Shown in pieces: positions 63,023 through 64,000 of a stretch of DNA of 64,000 bases (within the stretch, counting starts at the first letter, position 1; each line of letters opens with the position of its first letter). The notes under the pieces are model-generated. The model was not told the origin of the DNA and did not search any database. It worked only from the letters and a program-made list of their open reading frames with translations. Made by a program: the position numbers and the translations under genes. The stretch lies in assembly GCF_000010285.1 (NCBI RefSeq), contig NC_010617.1, positions 1,364,001-1,428,000 on the forward strand, in the 5' to 3' direction. Origin of the DNA: Kocuria rhizophila DC2201. Its GTDB lineage: Bacteria > Actinomycetota > Actinomycetes > Actinomycetales > Micrococcaceae.

Positions 63023-63028
63023 AGTGTA
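63023..63028 (-). promoter_or_regulatory. -10 element of pepN
   Basis: The minus strand reads TACACT, six bases, ATG 63016. This is the fifth clear leaderless arrangement in the window. Confidence 0.55.
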
Positions 63029-63218
63029 GGCACCGGGCCCGTGTCGCCCGTCACCCCGGGGCACCTCCGCGATTCGCCCGCGTGCCCACCGTGCGGGGCG
63101 ACCCCACGCCACCGGGCTTCCCCGCGCGGCGGAGCGCACGCGCCTACGGGTGGGGACGCCCTGCGGCCTCCTCGGCGTACCGGACGTGCAGGGGCGCACG
63201 CGCCCGCGGGAAGGGACG

Positions 63219-63249
63219 ACGACGGCGCACGGTGACCGTGCGCCGTCGT
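63219..63249 (-). terminator. glgC terminator hairpin
   Basis: ACGACGGCGCACGG (63219-63232) and its exact complement (63236-63249) form a 14-bp stem with a TGA loop, 68 bases past the glgC stop. The remainder of the 300-base gap (63017-63316) shows no gene. Confidence 0.78.
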
Positions 63250-63316
63250 GGTGCCTTCTCGGGTCCGCGCCACCCCGGCCCCGGGGGCGGACCCGGCGCG
63301 AACCGCGGTCCGGGAC

Positions 63317-64000
63317 CTACCGCTCGAAGCGGTAGTTCTTCGGTGCGATGGTGAGCCCGGACTCGGTGACCGTGAGCCCGCGTGCGAGGTCCTGCTCGCG
63401 GTCCAGGCCCACAGTGGTGCCCGGGGGGACCACCACGTTCTTGTCCAGGATGCAGCGGTGCACCGTGGCGCCGGCCCCGATCTGCACGTTCTGCATCAGC
63501 ACGGACTCGGTGACCCGCGCGTCGTGCTCCACCTTGACCTTGGGGGAGAGCACCGAGGAGCCCACGTGCCCGCCCGTGATGAGCACACCGGGGGAGACGA
63601 TGGAGTCGAACGCCACGCCCGCCTGGCCGTTGGGCCCGCGCACTGTCCTGGCCGGCGGCGCCATGATCTGGTGCGTGTAGATGGGCCAGTCGTAGTTGTA
63701 GAGGTTGAACACCGGCAGCGGGCGGATCAGGTCCATGTGCGAGTCGAAGTAGGACTCCAGCGTGCCCACGTCCCGCCAGTACTGCCGGTCCCGGTCCGTG
63801 GAGCCCGGGACGTCGTTGTGCGTGAAGTCGTACACCACGGCCTCACCGCGCTCCGCGAAGTAGGGCATGATGTCCCCGCCCATGTCGTGGTCGGTGTCCG
63901 CCTTCTCGTTGTCCGTGCGCAACGCCTCCACCAGGGCGTCCCGGTCGAACACGTAGTTGCCCATCGAGGCCAGGAACGAGTGGGGATCGTCCGGCAGGGG
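63317..64000 (-). CDS. glgC: Glucose-1-phosphate adenylyltransferase GlgC, N-terminal part outside window
   Basis: GlgC makes ADP-glucose for glycogen. The last 227 residues are present and the frame is open to the right edge. Visible parts are LASMGNYVFDRDALVEAL, GGDIMPYFAERGEAVVYDF, YWRDVGTLESYFDSHMDL and the C-terminal left-handed beta-helix with SVLSPKVKVEHDARVTESVL and IAPKNYRFER. GTLESYFDSHMDL and RDVGT are typical of GlgC. The 5' end lies beyond position 64000. A strong hairpin follows the stop. Confidence 0.94.
   Translation of the reverse strand, partial: PLPDDPHSFLASMGNYVFDRDALVEALRTDNEKADTDHDMGGDIMPYFAERGEAVVYDFTHNDVPGSTDRDRQYWRDVGTLESYFDSHMDLIRPLPVFNLYNYDWPIYTHQIMAPPARTVRGPNGQAGVAFDSIVSPGVLITGGHVGSSVLSPKVKVEHDARVTESVLMQNVQIGAGATVHRCILDKNVVVPPGTTVGLDREQDLARGLTVTESGLTIAPKNYRFER

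Noticed and set aside
59054-63235. A 1,393-codon plus-strand frame
   Set aside because: It is antisense to pepN and the 59042-60283 gene and has the His/Gly/Val/Arg bias of an antisense frame.

Overview
The window is chromosomal DNA of a high-GC actinobacterium. Codon third positions are almost all G or C, GTG and TTG starts are frequent, and -10 elements read TACACT or TAGACT. The gene content (SufR-regulated suf operon next to an ABC transporter and ctaA, biotin ECF transporter, SURF1/DUF3099 group, LGFP-repeat protease, ManNAcA-type wall polymer locus) fits Micrococcaceae. A Kocuria-like organism is my inference; no marker gene in the window proves the genus.

Layout. 0-2.4 kb, minus strand: heme A synthase (cut by the window edge) behind a two-gene ABC exporter. 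2.6-7.4 kb, plus: sufR-sufB-sufD-sufC-sufT. 7.7-12.1 kb: an FMN-dependent 2-hydroxy-acid oxidase, a neutral zinc metallopeptidase and bioY with its ECF ATPase and T component. 12.5-20.1 kb: an ABC-F ATPase with a possible leader peptide, zinc alcohol dehydrogenase, SURF1, a small Cys-rich protein, DUF3099, fabG, an atypical SDR, tRNA-Leu(GAG) and an Ltp-type lipoprotein. 20.3-30.6 kb: MMPL transporter, serB, lone ABC ATPase, TauE/SafE permease, SpoU-type RNA methyltransferase, subtilisin with LGFP repeats, zinc-free ribosomal protein L31 and a lipoate/biotin ligase family protein.

30.7-56.2 kb is a cell-envelope polysaccharide locus. It opens with an LCP wall-polymer ligase, then two GT4 glycosyltransferases (the second frameshifted in a C7 run), a Wzm/Wzt-like ABC exporter pair, a large two-domain glycosyltransferase and wecC. 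A block of lower GC (about 40.4-53.6 kb) follows, holding a coiled-coil protein, further glycosyltransferases, a pyruvyl transferase, an alpha/beta-hydrolase-like protein and two asparagine-synthetase-like proteins without a glutaminase cysteine. The locus closes with UDP-glucose dehydrogenase and wecB. WecB plus WecC make UDP-ManNAcA and Ugd makes UDP-GlcA, so the polymer is probably acidic and teichuronic-acid-like, exported by the ABC pair and attached to the wall by the LCP enzyme.

56.5-64 kb returns to core genes: an unrecognised conserved-looking protein, an AarF/ABC1 kinase, a membrane protein, aminopeptidase N and the 3' part of glgC.

The most unusual signals are the pair of asparagine-synthetase-like proteins that share a beta-rich domain with the neighbouring hydrolase; an 11-base motif (GACGACGCCGC) found 17 times outside the low-GC block and read in several frames; and the frameshifted glycosyltransferase.
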